This document shows positions 1-6,444 of a DNA stretch of 7,299 bases, in pieces. Origin of the DNA: Phycisphaerae bacterium (GTDB lineage Bacteria; Planctomycetota; Phycisphaerae; UBA1845); the NCBI GenBank assembly GCA_029260155.1, contig JAJDDU010000057.1:1-7299 (forward strand), read 5' to 3'. Position 1 is the first letter of the stretch. Every line of letters begins with the position of its first letter. Made by a program: the position numbers and the translations under genes. Under the pieces are notes generated by a model. The model was not told the DNA's origin, ran no database searches, and saw nothing but the letters and a program-made list of their open reading frames with translations.

Positions 1-41
1 GAGGCGCTTGCCCTGTTTTTGCGAAACGCTGACGCGACATC

Positions 42-61
42 CCACGGATTGCAATCCGTGG
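42..61. repeat. Perfect 20-bp palindrome downstream of the thioredoxin-fusion gene
   Basis: The two 10-nt halves (CCACGGATTG and CAATCCGTGG) are exact reverse complements. As RNA it could fold into an 8-bp stem with a TGCA loop. It starts 13 nt beyond the stop codon of the minus-strand gene, so a role in 3'-end formation or transcript stability is possible. No T-run follows it on the minus strand, so a classical intrinsic terminator is not supported. Short GC-rich palindromes like this are often dispersed REP-type elements. That reading is an inference which only a genome-wide copy count could confirm. Confidence 0.75.
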
Positions 62-74
62 ACGTTGGCGGGGG

Positions 75-1964
75 TTAGTTTTGGGCAGGTTTGGGGGGGA
101 GGAGGTTCTGGATTTTGGTCTTGAGGGTGCCGGCGGTGAGGTCGGTGGATTTGAGGGTGCCGTCGGGGGCGATGAGGAACTTGGTGGGGATGGCGGTGAT
201 GCCGCATGCGGTGTTGGCTTCTTGCGCGCCGGATTTTGGGCCGAATACCTGGGGCCATGTCATCTTGTTCTTTTTGATGAACTTCGCGACTTTGGACTGC
301 GTGTTTTCGGCGGTGATGTTGATCATAAGGAAGTCGTCGCGGTCGGCGAAGGCTTCGTGGAGTTTGACGAGGTCGGGAATCTCGGCGACGCAGGGGCCAC
401 ACCACGTTGCCCAGAAGTCGATGAGCACCCACTTGCCTTTGAAGTCGGCTGTCTTGAATTTGCGGCTGTCGGTGGTGGTTAGCTCGAGGTCGGGGAATGG
501 CTCGCCGACCTTTGGTGCGTTTGCGGGGGCGGGGGGTTTTGGACGTTCTTTCAGCTCGAATCGGTGGTCTGTCTTTCCGGGTGTGATGATCTGGTCTTCG
601 AGGGTCTCGGAGCCTGGGGCTTGGATGGAGACGGCGAATTCGTCGGCGGGGATGGTTTCCATGGTGAACCTTCCGTTGTCGTCGGTGAGAGCTTGTACAC
701 CAAGGGTTGAATGACTTCGCCATGAGGTGGCGAAGAGGTAGGCGTTGGGAATCGGGTCGCCTTCTGCGTTTACTACTGTTCCTGCGGCTTCTCTTGTGGC
801 GACCATGGCGAATTCGACGGTTGTCACTTCGTTGGGCTTTACCTTGGCGGATTGTAATTCGGGTGCGTAGCTGCGCAGGTAGGTTGTGACGATGGTTGGT
901 CCGGGTGGGACGCCGGGGATTGAGAATTTTCCGTCGAAGCCGGTCCATGTGCGCGGCAGGGATGGGTTCATGCTCGCGCCGACGGTGACGCGGACGCCTT
1001 GGAGTGGGTCTTGATTTTCGCGGTCGCGCACGACGCCCTCGACTGTTCCGGCGGCGAGGAGTGCCAGTTGGTGTTCGCTCTCGCGTGTGCCTTCGGGGAG
1101 GGCGAGTTCCCGTGCGGCATCGACGTCGGAGACGTAATTGGGGTGGGTGAGTTGGACGTTTAGTAGGGTGGCTTCGCGGTGGAGGCCTTGGAGGGTGATG
1201 AGGCCTTCTTTGTCGCTTTGGCCGAACCAGCGAGCATGAAGGTGATCGTCGTAGGCGGTGAGCTTGGCGTCTTGGATGGGTGTTCCACGCCAGTCGCCGA
1301 CGATGATCTTGCAAATGCGTTCGGGGCCTAGATTGATCCGGACGGGTGTGGGTTTTGCCAGATCGTCGACGTTGTGTTTTTCGCGTCCGAAACCACTGGC
1401 AGTGACGGTGATCGTTCCCTGTCCGGGGAAGATGTTCTCGATGATGAATGTGCCGTCGGACGCGGTTGTCGCGTTCCACGATCGGCCGGCGGCGTCGAGG
1501 CGGACGCTCGCTTCGCTGATGGGTTTTTCGGCGTCGATGTTGGCGACGGTTCCGTGCAGGGTGAGGCTGCCGGGGAGTAGCAATTCGATGAACGGTGGGA
1601 GATCGCCGGGGACGATCTCGATTTCGCGGCGTGTTTCGGTGTAGCCTGCCTTGCGGAAAGTAACTACGAACGATCCGGACAGGGGGGTGTCGTGGTGGAT
1701 GGCGAAGTCGCCGTATTGATTGGTTTTGGTGGTGGCGAGAGCCTGCGCTTCGTCGTTGGCGGGTGAGAGGGAGACGTCGACATCTGCGGTTCCCGCGCCG
1801 CGGTGGTCGTAGACTTGTCCTTCGACGACGGGCTCTTTTGGGGTTTCGTCCTGTTGCTGTGCGGGGGCGTATTGGCCTAGGGAGCAAGCGACGAGGAGGA
1901 CGAGTGAGCGCAGAGGTCTATGTCGACGATTATATACACAATTGTGAAAGTTCAGCGGTTTCAT
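75..1964 (-). CDS. Exported protein with carboxypeptidase-regulatory-like repeats and a C-terminal TlpA-type thioredoxin domain
   Basis: With the ATG at 1964 the product is 629 aa. Residues 1-35 look like a signal peptide: a basic segment (RRHRPLR), a hydrophobic LVLLVA core, and an APA/QQQ site for signal peptidase I. An LVAC at residues 24-27 could instead be a lipobox, so a soluble periplasmic or lipid-anchored form is possible. About five beta-sandwich repeats of the CarboxypepD_reg type follow (roughly 46-120, 134-210, 216-280, 306-385, 392-465), several with the usual G-x-V and DG-x-F signatures. After a Pro/Ala linker, a TlpA/AhpC-type domain spans about 485-620, with the redox motif WCGPC (Cys522, Cys525) and the cis-proline in AIPT (Pro593). 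It should reduce or exchange disulfides outside the cytoplasm; the repeats probably mediate adhesion or positioning. The frame stays open to 2189, but that extension runs through a repeat element and into the divergent gene. ATG 2003 (642 aa) is the main alternative start. The 1964 start has a purine-rich GGGAGAG upstream, at a somewhat long spacing. The substrate is unknown. Confidence 0.88.
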   Translation of the reverse strand: MKPLNFHNCVYNRRHRPLRSLVLLVACSLGQYAPAQQQDETPKEPVVEGQVYDHRGAGTADVDVSLSPANDEAQALATTKTNQYGDFAIHHDTPLSGSFVVTFRKAGYTETRREIEIVPGDLPPFIELLLPGSLTLHGTVANIDAEKPISEASVRLDAAGRSWNATTASDGTFIIENIFPGQGTITVTASGFGREKHNVDDLAKPTPVRINLGPERICKIIVGDWRGTPIQDAKLTAYDDHLHARWFGQSDKEGLITLQGLHREATLLNVQLTHPNYVSDVDAARELALPEGTRESEHQLALLAAGTVEGVVRDRENQDPLQGVRVTVGASMNPSLPRTWTGFDGKFSIPGVPPGPTIVTTYLRSYAPELQSAKVKPNEVTTVEFAMVATREAAGTVVNAEGDPIPNAYLFATSWRSHSTLGVQALTDDNGRFTMETIPADEFAVSIQAPGSETLEDQIITPGKTDHRFELKERPKPPAPANAPKVGEPFPDLELTTTDSRKFKTADFKGKWVLIDFWATWCGPCVAEIPDLVKLHEAFADRDDFLMINITAENTQSKVAKFIKKNKMTWPQVFGPKSGAQEANTACGITAIPTKFLIAPDGTLKSTDLTAGTLKTKIQNLLPPKPAQN

Positions 1965-2040
1965 TGGCGGCGCGCTCTCCCGACGGTTGATTGGGTGGTT
2001 CATTTGTACGATACCATCAGAGTTGGAGGTTGTCGCGTGG

Positions 2041-2120
2041 CGAGCCGCTTCGTAGAATGGTCTGCCATGATCGTTTGGGGAGACCGCTCCCTTACGGTCG
2101 CGGCTCGGATTAGAGCCTGC
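2041..2120. repeat. REP-like nested inverted repeat
   Basis: An outer 8-bp inverted repeat (CGAGCCGC at 2041-2048, GCGGCTCG at 2100-2107) encloses an inner hairpin of GACCG (2082-2086) and CGGTC (2095-2099) around the loop CTCCCTTA. The element continues into CGGATTAGAGCC. From memory, the core (ACCGCTCCCTTACGGTCGCGG) resembles a dispersed palindromic motif seen in planctomycete and other environmental genomes; I cannot search for it here. Its in-frame translation forms part of the over-long N-terminus of the minus-strand open frame, which is one reason to reject that extension. Confidence 0.6.
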
Positions 2121-2141
2121 ACACGTGTCGGATTCCATTTT

Positions 2142-2146
2142 GAGGG
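2142..2146 (+). promoter_or_regulatory. Shine-Dalgarno GAGGG for the first gene of the plus-strand operon
   Basis: GAGGG lies 9 nt before the ATG at 2156. That ATG opens the longest version of the frame, and the site supports it. The encoded N-terminus (a short amphipathic segment followed by two membrane helices) is also sensible. Confidence 0.6.
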
Positions 2147-2155
2147 TCGCCCGAT

Positions 2156-3937
2156 ATGACGCAACTCGAAAAAACGATTCACAAAGCACGTTCGCGGATC
2201 ACGCTGGATCGGTGGCTGGGGCATGTCACTGTGGGTGTTTTGATCGGTGCGGGGGTGTTTGCGATTCTTGCGCTGGTGGTACGGCTTTATGGTTTTGAGG
2301 TTCCGCTGTCTGTGTTTGGGGCGGGCATTGGTGTTGGCGTTTTCATCACGGCGACGGTGTGGAGCTTGGCGACGCGGTTAGACGTTGCGGCGGCTGCGGC
2401 GGCGCTGGATGAGGCTGCGGGGTTGCGCGAGCGTCTTAGCAGTGGTTTTTATTGCGGTGGGAGCGATGATCCGTTTGAGCGGGCGGTGCGTGCGGATGCG
2501 GAGCGTACGAGCGCGGCGGTGAGTCCTCGGGCGCATCTTCGTTTTCATAGGCCGAAGCAACTGGCGACGGCGGGGTTGGCTGTGGTTGTGGCTGGGGCGA
2601 TGCTGCTGGTTCCTTCGGGCGTTTTGGTGAAGGCGAGCGTGGAGGATCGGGAGGAAGCGGTTCAGGCTGAGCGGGTCAACTCTGTCATTAAGAAGCAGAC
2701 GAGCAAGATTCGGAAGATGGCGCGATCGAACACTGAGTTCAAGGAGATCGCGGACGAGCTAGACAAGCTTGGGGAGATGCCGGACAGCGATCTGCGCAGA
2801 CCGGCTGAGCTTCGCAATCAGGCGTTGAAGAAGCTGGATAAGATGCAGGATGCGTTGAAGCAGCGCAAGGGTAGCGACAAGCTGGAGCACGCCAAGGAGT
2901 TTAAGAAGATGCTTCGGGGTTTGAAGCCTCCGAAGCGTGTGGACAATGCGACGTCGCGCCTGGCGAAGGCGCTTGCGTCGGGTGACTTCAAGGCTGCACG
3001 CGAGCAGCTCAAGGAGATGCAGAAGCAGCTTTCCAAGGCGGGCAAGACGAAGGATGCTGCCAAGTTGCAGGCGACGCAGAAGCAATTGGAAGCGCTCTCC
3101 AAGAAGCTGGAAACGCTCTCCAAGAATGGCAAGTGGCAAGAGAAGCTCGCTCAGGCTGGTGTCAAGAAAGAGGACATCGAGAAGTTGATGAAGAACGCGA
3201 GCAAGGAGGATATTGAAAAACTCAAGGAGCAGCTTCAGAAGCAGGGCATGAGTCAGAAGTCCGTCGAGAAGCTGGCGAAGCAATGTAAGCAGCAGGGTGG
3301 TGCCAACGCGATGGCAGAGCAGCTTGCTCAGGCGCTGGCGCAGGCTGGTGCGGCTGCGGGACGGGGGCAGGCTTCGCAAGCGTCGGACGGGCTGGGTAAT
3401 GCAGCCAACCAACTGTCGGAAATGGAAATGCTTGAGCAGGAGATGAACCAGATTGACTCGATGATGGCGGGCATGCAGGATGCGCGGAATGAGATTGGGA
3501 ATCCGTGTTCGCAGTGCAAGGGGGCGGGTCGTAGTGGTGGTAGGCCTTGCGGGTCGTGCGGAGGGGGCGGGAGCGGTCGGGGCGGGATGGGTGCCAACAT
3601 GGGGCAAGGGCGCGGCGGGATCGCGCCGGAGGCGGCGACGCGGGCATCGTTTACCAAGCGACGGCAGAAGGTTGCGACGATGCGGGGGGCGATTACGGGT
3701 CAGTTTTTGGTCGACGGGGAACAGTATAAGGGCGAGATTTCTCCGGCGGTTGCGGAGCTGCTGACTGCCTCGGAAAGTCGCGCGGCGGACGCCATCGAAC
3801 GGCGGCGCATTCCGCGCCGGTATCACAAGTTCATGAAGGCGTATTTTTCGGATTTGCGCGATAAGCTGGACGCGGAGCCGACTGAAGGCGGTGGTGAAGA
3901 CGGTGACATGTCCGACGAAGCATCCGATGACGAGTAG
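2156..3937 (+). CDS. Membrane-anchored Lys/Gln-rich coiled-coil protein with a DnaJ-like four-cysteine module
   Basis: This 593-aa protein has no function I can name with certainty. Two hydrophobic helices (about 22-46 and 50-71) form a hairpin, followed by a soluble stretch with LDEAAGLRERLSSG (84-97) and a third helix (about 137-157). The N-terminal layout is reminiscent of DUF4175-like proteins, but that is only a resemblance. Residues 160-380 are strongly charged, Lys/Glu/Gln-rich helix, probably coiled coil, with heptad-like repeats (LEALSKK LETLSKN at 311-324). An Ala/Gln/Gly-rich stretch leads to CSQCKGAG (451-458) and CGSCGGGG (465-472). These are two CxxCxGxG units as in the DnaJ zinc domain and enough for one zinc site. 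A Gly/Met-rich linker, a conserved-looking basic IPRRYHKFMKAYF segment (552-564) and an acidic tail follow. It is first in the operon, and its stop is overlapped by the next gene. A scaffold or assembly role in the membrane is my inference. Confidence 0.85.
   Translation: MTQLEKTIHKARSRITLDRWLGHVTVGVLIGAGVFAILALVVRLYGFEVPLSVFGAGIGVGVFITATVWSLATRLDVAAAAAALDEAAGLRERLSSGFYCGGSDDPFERAVRADAERTSAAVSPRAHLRFHRPKQLATAGLAVVVAGAMLLVPSGVLVKASVEDREEAVQAERVNSVIKKQTSKIRKMARSNTEFKEIADELDKLGEMPDSDLRRPAELRNQALKKLDKMQDALKQRKGSDKLEHAKEFKKMLRGLKPPKRVDNATSRLAKALASGDFKAAREQLKEMQKQLSKAGKTKDAAKLQATQKQLEALSKKLETLSKNGKWQEKLAQAGVKKEDIEKLMKNASKEDIEKLKEQLQKQGMSQKSVEKLAKQCKQQGGANAMAEQLAQALAQAGAAAGRGQASQASDGLGNAANQLSEMEMLEQEMNQIDSMMAGMQDARNEIGNPCSQCKGAGRSGGRPCGSCGGGGSGRGGMGANMGQGRGGIAPEAATRASFTKRRQKVATMRGAITGQFLVDGEQYKGEISPAVAELLTASESRAADAIERRRIPRRYHKFMKAYFSDLRDKLDAEPTEGGGEDGDMSDEASDDE
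3087..3128 (+). repeat. Tandem 21-bp duplication encoding one coiled-coil heptad
   Basis: Two adjacent 21-nt units (3087-3107 and 3108-3128) agree at 18 of 21 positions and share CGCTCTCCAAGAA exactly. They encode the consecutive heptads LEALSKK and LETLSKN. The unit length equals seven codons, so the duplication preserves both frame and coiled-coil phase. Confidence 0.85.
3563..3586 (+). other. G-quadruplex-type motif in the glycine-rich linker of the coiled-coil gene
   Basis: G-tracts of 5, 3, 4 and 3 bases are separated by loops of 1, 7 and 1 nt on the coding strand. It overlaps the codons after the second CxxC pair, where the protein is almost all Gly, Ser and Arg. Coding constraint alone could explain it. 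Confidence 0.4.
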
Positions 3938-4940
3938 TTGCGGTCGTCTCATCCGTTGTGGGCTGTTGCTTGGCGCGATTTCGAGCGGGTGGGCGTGCGC
4001 TCCGCAATCCGACGCGGTGGTGGTGTATTGCAGCGTGGACGAGGAGTTTGCGCGGGGGGTGCTGGACGCGTTTACGAAGCAGACCGGGGTTGTGGTCAAG
4101 GCTGTTTTTGATTCGGAAGCGGGCAAGACGACGGGTCTGGTCAATCGACTTCGGGCGGAGCGTGAAAAGCCTCGAGCAGACGTCTTGTATTCGAGCGAAG
4201 TTTTTAACACGATCGCGCTTGCGAACGAAGGGCTCTTGGCGAAACACGAATGGCGGACGGCGGGGGATATCCCGTCGCAATACCGTGATGCCGACGAGCG
4301 GTGGGTTGCGGTTGGGGCGCGTGGGCGCGTTTTGGCTTTTGACCCGCAGCGCACGTCGGCGGCCTCGCTTCCCAATTCGTGGGAGGAACTGTCGGAGGAG
4401 CGTTTTGCTTCGCGGCTGGCGATTGGGAATCCGCTGTTTGGCACGACCAAGGGGCATGTGGCGGCTATGTTCGTGATGTGGGGCGAGAAGCGCGCCGGGG
4501 ATTTTCTGCGGAAGCTGAAGGAACATGACACGCTTGTTGTTGACGGCAACAGTGCGGCGCTTCGGGCGGTGATCGACGGTCGCGTGGATCTGTGCATGAC
4601 CGACACGGACGATGTGTGGGTTGCTCAGCGGGACGGCGCGCGTGTTGATCTTGCGTACCCGGACATGGGCAACGGGGGGACGCTGTGGATTCCGTGCACC
4701 GTTGCGCTGACGAATCGTACGCCGGTGCGGGATGGTGCGCGAAGGCTGGCGGATTTTCTGGTTTCGGCGGAGGGCGAGCGGTTGCTGGCTGAGTCGCGGT
4801 CGCGGAACGTCCCGGTTCGTGCGTCGTTGCGGGAGGCGATGCATCTGGACGCGCCGGTTGGTGGGGAGATGTCGTACGCGGGCATCGCCGGCGCGTTGGA
4901 GGCGAGCGCAAAGGCCGTCCGGGAAACTCTACTCAAGTGA
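3927..4940 (+). CDS. ABC transporter solute-binding lipoprotein, Fe(III)-type family (COG1840-like)
   Basis: From the ATG at 3927 the product is 337 aa, normal for this family. An upstream in-frame GTG (3891, 349 aa) would give an unusually long n-region. The N-terminus has a basic segment, a CGLLLGAISSG core and a cysteine at residue 24 in GWAC. This is a degenerate lipobox, because position -3 is Gly and -2 is Trp, so lipid attachment is likely but not certain. The mature domain begins VVVYCSVDEEF, the first strand typical of FbpA/AfuA-like proteins. It continues with ADVLYSSEVFNTIALANEGLL, then GTTKGHVAAMF and MTDTDDVW, which are recognisable family blocks. It should bind a small ligand outside the membrane and deliver it to the permease encoded next. 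The start codon lies inside the previous gene (11-nt overlap) with no good Shine-Dalgarno, suggesting translational coupling. The residues of the FbpA ferric site are not evident, so iron as the substrate is uncertain. Confidence 0.88.
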   Translation: MTSSCGRLIRCGLLLGAISSGWACAPQSDAVVVYCSVDEEFARGVLDAFTKQTGVVVKAVFDSEAGKTTGLVNRLRAEREKPRADVLYSSEVFNTIALANEGLLAKHEWRTAGDIPSQYRDADERWVAVGARGRVLAFDPQRTSAASLPNSWEELSEERFASRLAIGNPLFGTTKGHVAAMFVMWGEKRAGDFLRKLKEHDTLVVDGNSAALRAVIDGRVDLCMTDTDDVWVAQRDGARVDLAYPDMGNGGTLWIPCTVALTNRTPVRDGARRLADFLVSAEGERLLAESRSRNVPVRASLREAMHLDAPVGGEMSYAGIAGALEASAKAVRETLLK

Positions 4941-6442
4941 TTCCGCGCGCGATCCGCATCACGATTTTCATTTTCGGGCTCGTTCTCTTTGGGGCTGTTC
5001 TTGTGGTGCCGCTGGGCGCGCTCGTTTATCGCGTGGCGGTCTCGTGGCAGGCGCCCGATGGCGGATACCTTCCGTCTGCTCGGCAGTGGGTGCTGATGGG
5101 GCGGACGGTCGGGCTTTCGGCTTGCGGCGTCTTGACCGCGATGGTCTTGGCGCTTCCCGGGGCGTACGCGGTCGGGCGGTTCGGGCGGGTTTCTCGCGCA
5201 CCGATGTTGGCGACACTTCTGATCGTCCCTTTGTTGCTGCCGCCGATGGTCTTTTCGTTTGGGTGGCAGCGATTGTTGGGGGCGCACGGGCCTGGGATGC
5301 GGGACTGGGGGCCCTTGCTGCGATGCGTTTGGGTCTGGGGTACGTGGGGTTGGCCTATCCCTGCGCTCATCATTGGGGCGGGGTGGTCGCGCGTGGGGCG
5401 GGCTGCTTATGAGGCTGCGATTCTGGAATCGAGTGGGGGCGGTGCGTTCTTGCGGGCGGTCTTGCCTTCGTTGCGTCGGCATCTGGTGGTGAGCGGATTG
5501 ATACTGTTTGTGCTTTTTGTGGGCGAGTACAGCGTTCCGCATTCGAATGGCGTCATTGTCGTCGCGACGGAATTGCTGACTTATGTGCAGAGTGCGTCGA
5601 TGGCGGAGTGCTTGCGGCAGTCGGTTCCGATGATGGTTCTGGTGCTGTCGTTGCTGGTTGCGATTCGCTTGGTTTGGCCTGCGCGCGTCGCGCAAGAGCA
5701 TGACGAGCGACGGGTGGAGACATCTCGGCCGCAGGCACTGGCGTGGTGTGCGGTTTTGGCTGTTGTGGTGGGGACTGCGGTGTTTCCGATTGCGGCACTT
5801 GCTTGGCGGGCGACGTTGGTTGGTGAATTGTTTGAGGCGTTTTCGACTTATCGCGCGGAGTTGCTTTGGTCGCTGGCGATCTGTGCGGGTGTGGGTCTTG
5901 TGGCGATTCTGATTGGTGTCTTGGTGGTTGGCAATCGTTGGTTGCGCTGGCCTGGTGTGGGTGTGGTGTGTGTTGCGGGGGTTTGGCCTGGCGCTGTTGT
6001 GGGAGAGGGTGTGCTGGCTGCGTATCAATCGGTGGATGTAGTCTACAACTATTGGCCTATTTTGGTGATCGGGTTGGCGGCGCGTTTTGCGTGGATCGGT
6101 GTGCTGTCGAGTTGGGTTGCTTCGACGGCGGTTGCTCGTGATGTTGTCTCTCAGGCGGCGATTGATGGCGCGGGAGTGGCGGCTGCTCGGTTTTCTGTTC
6201 AATTGAGGAGTCAGTGGCCTGTCTTGCTGGCGGGTTGGTTTGTCGTTGCGGCGGTGTCGCTTGGTGATGTTGCGGTGGTGGACATCGTACAAGTTCCGAC
6301 GCCCCGGATGTTGGCGACGATCTTGATCGAGAAGTTCCATCGGTTTGAGACGGGGATGTTGGTGTCGATGAGTTTGTTGATGGTGGCGTGTGCGGTTCCC
6401 GGCGCTATACTGATGACGGTTGCCTTTCGTCGGAGGTCGTAG
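4937..6442 (+). CDS. Fused two-domain ABC transporter permease (FbpB-like, binding-protein-dependent)
   Basis: This 501-aa inner-membrane protein has roughly a dozen hydrophobic segments in two halves joined by a polar linker near 250-265, the size and layout of fused Fe(III)-type permeases such as FbpB. The first half carries a clear EAA loop, the contact site for the ATPase: EAAILESSGGGAFLRAVLP at 159-177. The corresponding loop in the second half, QAAIDGAGVAAARFSVQLR at 406-424, is degenerate, with Glu replaced by Gln and the final Leu-Pro by Leu-Arg. With the preceding binding protein it would form the translocation path of an importer. The start is a GTG at 4937 that overlaps the previous stop as GTGA. 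No Shine-Dalgarno is visible, which fits coupled translation. No ATPase gene follows immediately. Codons end mostly in G or T, as in its plus-strand neighbours. Confidence 0.9.
   Translation: MIPRAIRITIFIFGLVLFGAVLVVPLGALVYRVAVSWQAPDGGYLPSARQWVLMGRTVGLSACGVLTAMVLALPGAYAVGRFGRVSRAPMLATLLIVPLLLPPMVFSFGWQRLLGAHGPGMRDWGPLLRCVWVWGTWGWPIPALIIGAGWSRVGRAAYEAAILESSGGGAFLRAVLPSLRRHLVVSGLILFVLFVGEYSVPHSNGVIVVATELLTYVQSASMAECLRQSVPMMVLVLSLLVAIRLVWPARVAQEHDERRVETSRPQALAWCAVLAVVVGTAVFPIAALAWRATLVGELFEAFSTYRAELLWSLAICAGVGLVAILIGVLVVGNRWLRWPGVGVVCVAGVWPGAVVGEGVLAAYQSVDVVYNYWPILVIGLAARFAWIGVLSSWVASTAVARDVVSQAAIDGAGVAAARFSVQLRSQWPVLLAGWFVVAAVSLGDVAVVDIVQVPTPRMLATILIEKFHRFETGMLVSMSLLMVACAVPGAILMTVAFRRRS
6432..6436 (+). 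promoter_or_regulatory. Shine-Dalgarno GGAGG that fixes the GTG start of the NHL gene
   Basis: GGAGG lies within the last codons of the permease gene, 8 nt before the GTG at 6445. It is the best ribosome-binding site in the window. It identifies the GTG as the start of a gene that runs off the window end. Confidence 0.8.
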
Positions 6443-6444
6443 TA

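Larger units (their letters stand above)
1965..2155. promoter_or_regulatory. Divergent intergenic region carrying the 5' ends of both transcription units
   Basis: This 191-nt stretch separates the start codons of two divergent genes, so it should contain both promoters. On the plus strand, TTGATT (1987-1992) and GATACC (2010-2015) are 17 nt apart and form a weak sigma-70-like candidate. On the minus strand, TCTAAT (plus coordinates 2109-2114) matches five of six positions of the -10 consensus, with a poor TGGAAT 17 nt upstream of it. Neither is convincing alone. The REP-like inverted repeat at 2041-2107 would lie in the leader of either transcript. No operator or riboswitch is recognisable. 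Confidence 0.35.

Noticed and set aside
70..99. G-quadruplex at the 3' end of the minus-strand gene
   Set aside because: Only three separate G-tracts occur and the first loop is 8 nt. The last tract simply encodes consecutive prolines on the other strand.
91..714. 207-codon plus-strand open frame opposite the thioredoxin domain
   Set aside because: The opposite strand encodes an unmistakable TlpA domain with WCGPC and a cis-proline. The plus frame has no recognisable domain.
1929..1934. Perfect TATAAT on the minus strand as a promoter -10 box
   Set aside because: It lies inside the coding sequence, about 30 nt after the preferred start, and no reasonable -35 element sits 16-18 nt upstream. 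It falls in the codons for VYN in the signal-peptide n-region.
1937..1946. CACAATTGTG palindrome as an operator
   Set aside because: Only 10 bp long, inside the signal-peptide coding region, and with no second copy in the intergenic region. Chance is a sufficient explanation.
1965..2189. N-terminal extension of the minus-strand thioredoxin-fusion frame up to the ATG at 2189
   Set aside because: It would overlap the start of the divergent gene at 2156 and translate the REP-like repeat, and it puts a signal peptide about 90 residues into the protein. The start at 1964 (or 2003) gives a normal signal peptide.
3891..3926. GTG at 3891 as the start of the solute-binding protein
   Set aside because: It would add 12 residues before a normal signal peptide and lengthen the overlap with the previous gene to 47 nt. 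The ATG at 3927 gives a standard-length lipoprotein signal.
2759..4606. 615-codon open frame on the minus strand
   Set aside because: It runs antisense across two well-supported genes and their overlap junction. Its product is Arg/Leu/Ser-rich low-complexity sequence with no domain. G/T-ending codons on the plus strand remove antisense stops.
4625..6340. 571-codon open frame on the minus strand
   Set aside because: It is antisense to the binding-protein and permease genes. The translation is almost all Arg, Pro, His, Asn and Gln, the usual appearance of a shadow of hydrophobic GC-rich coding sequence.
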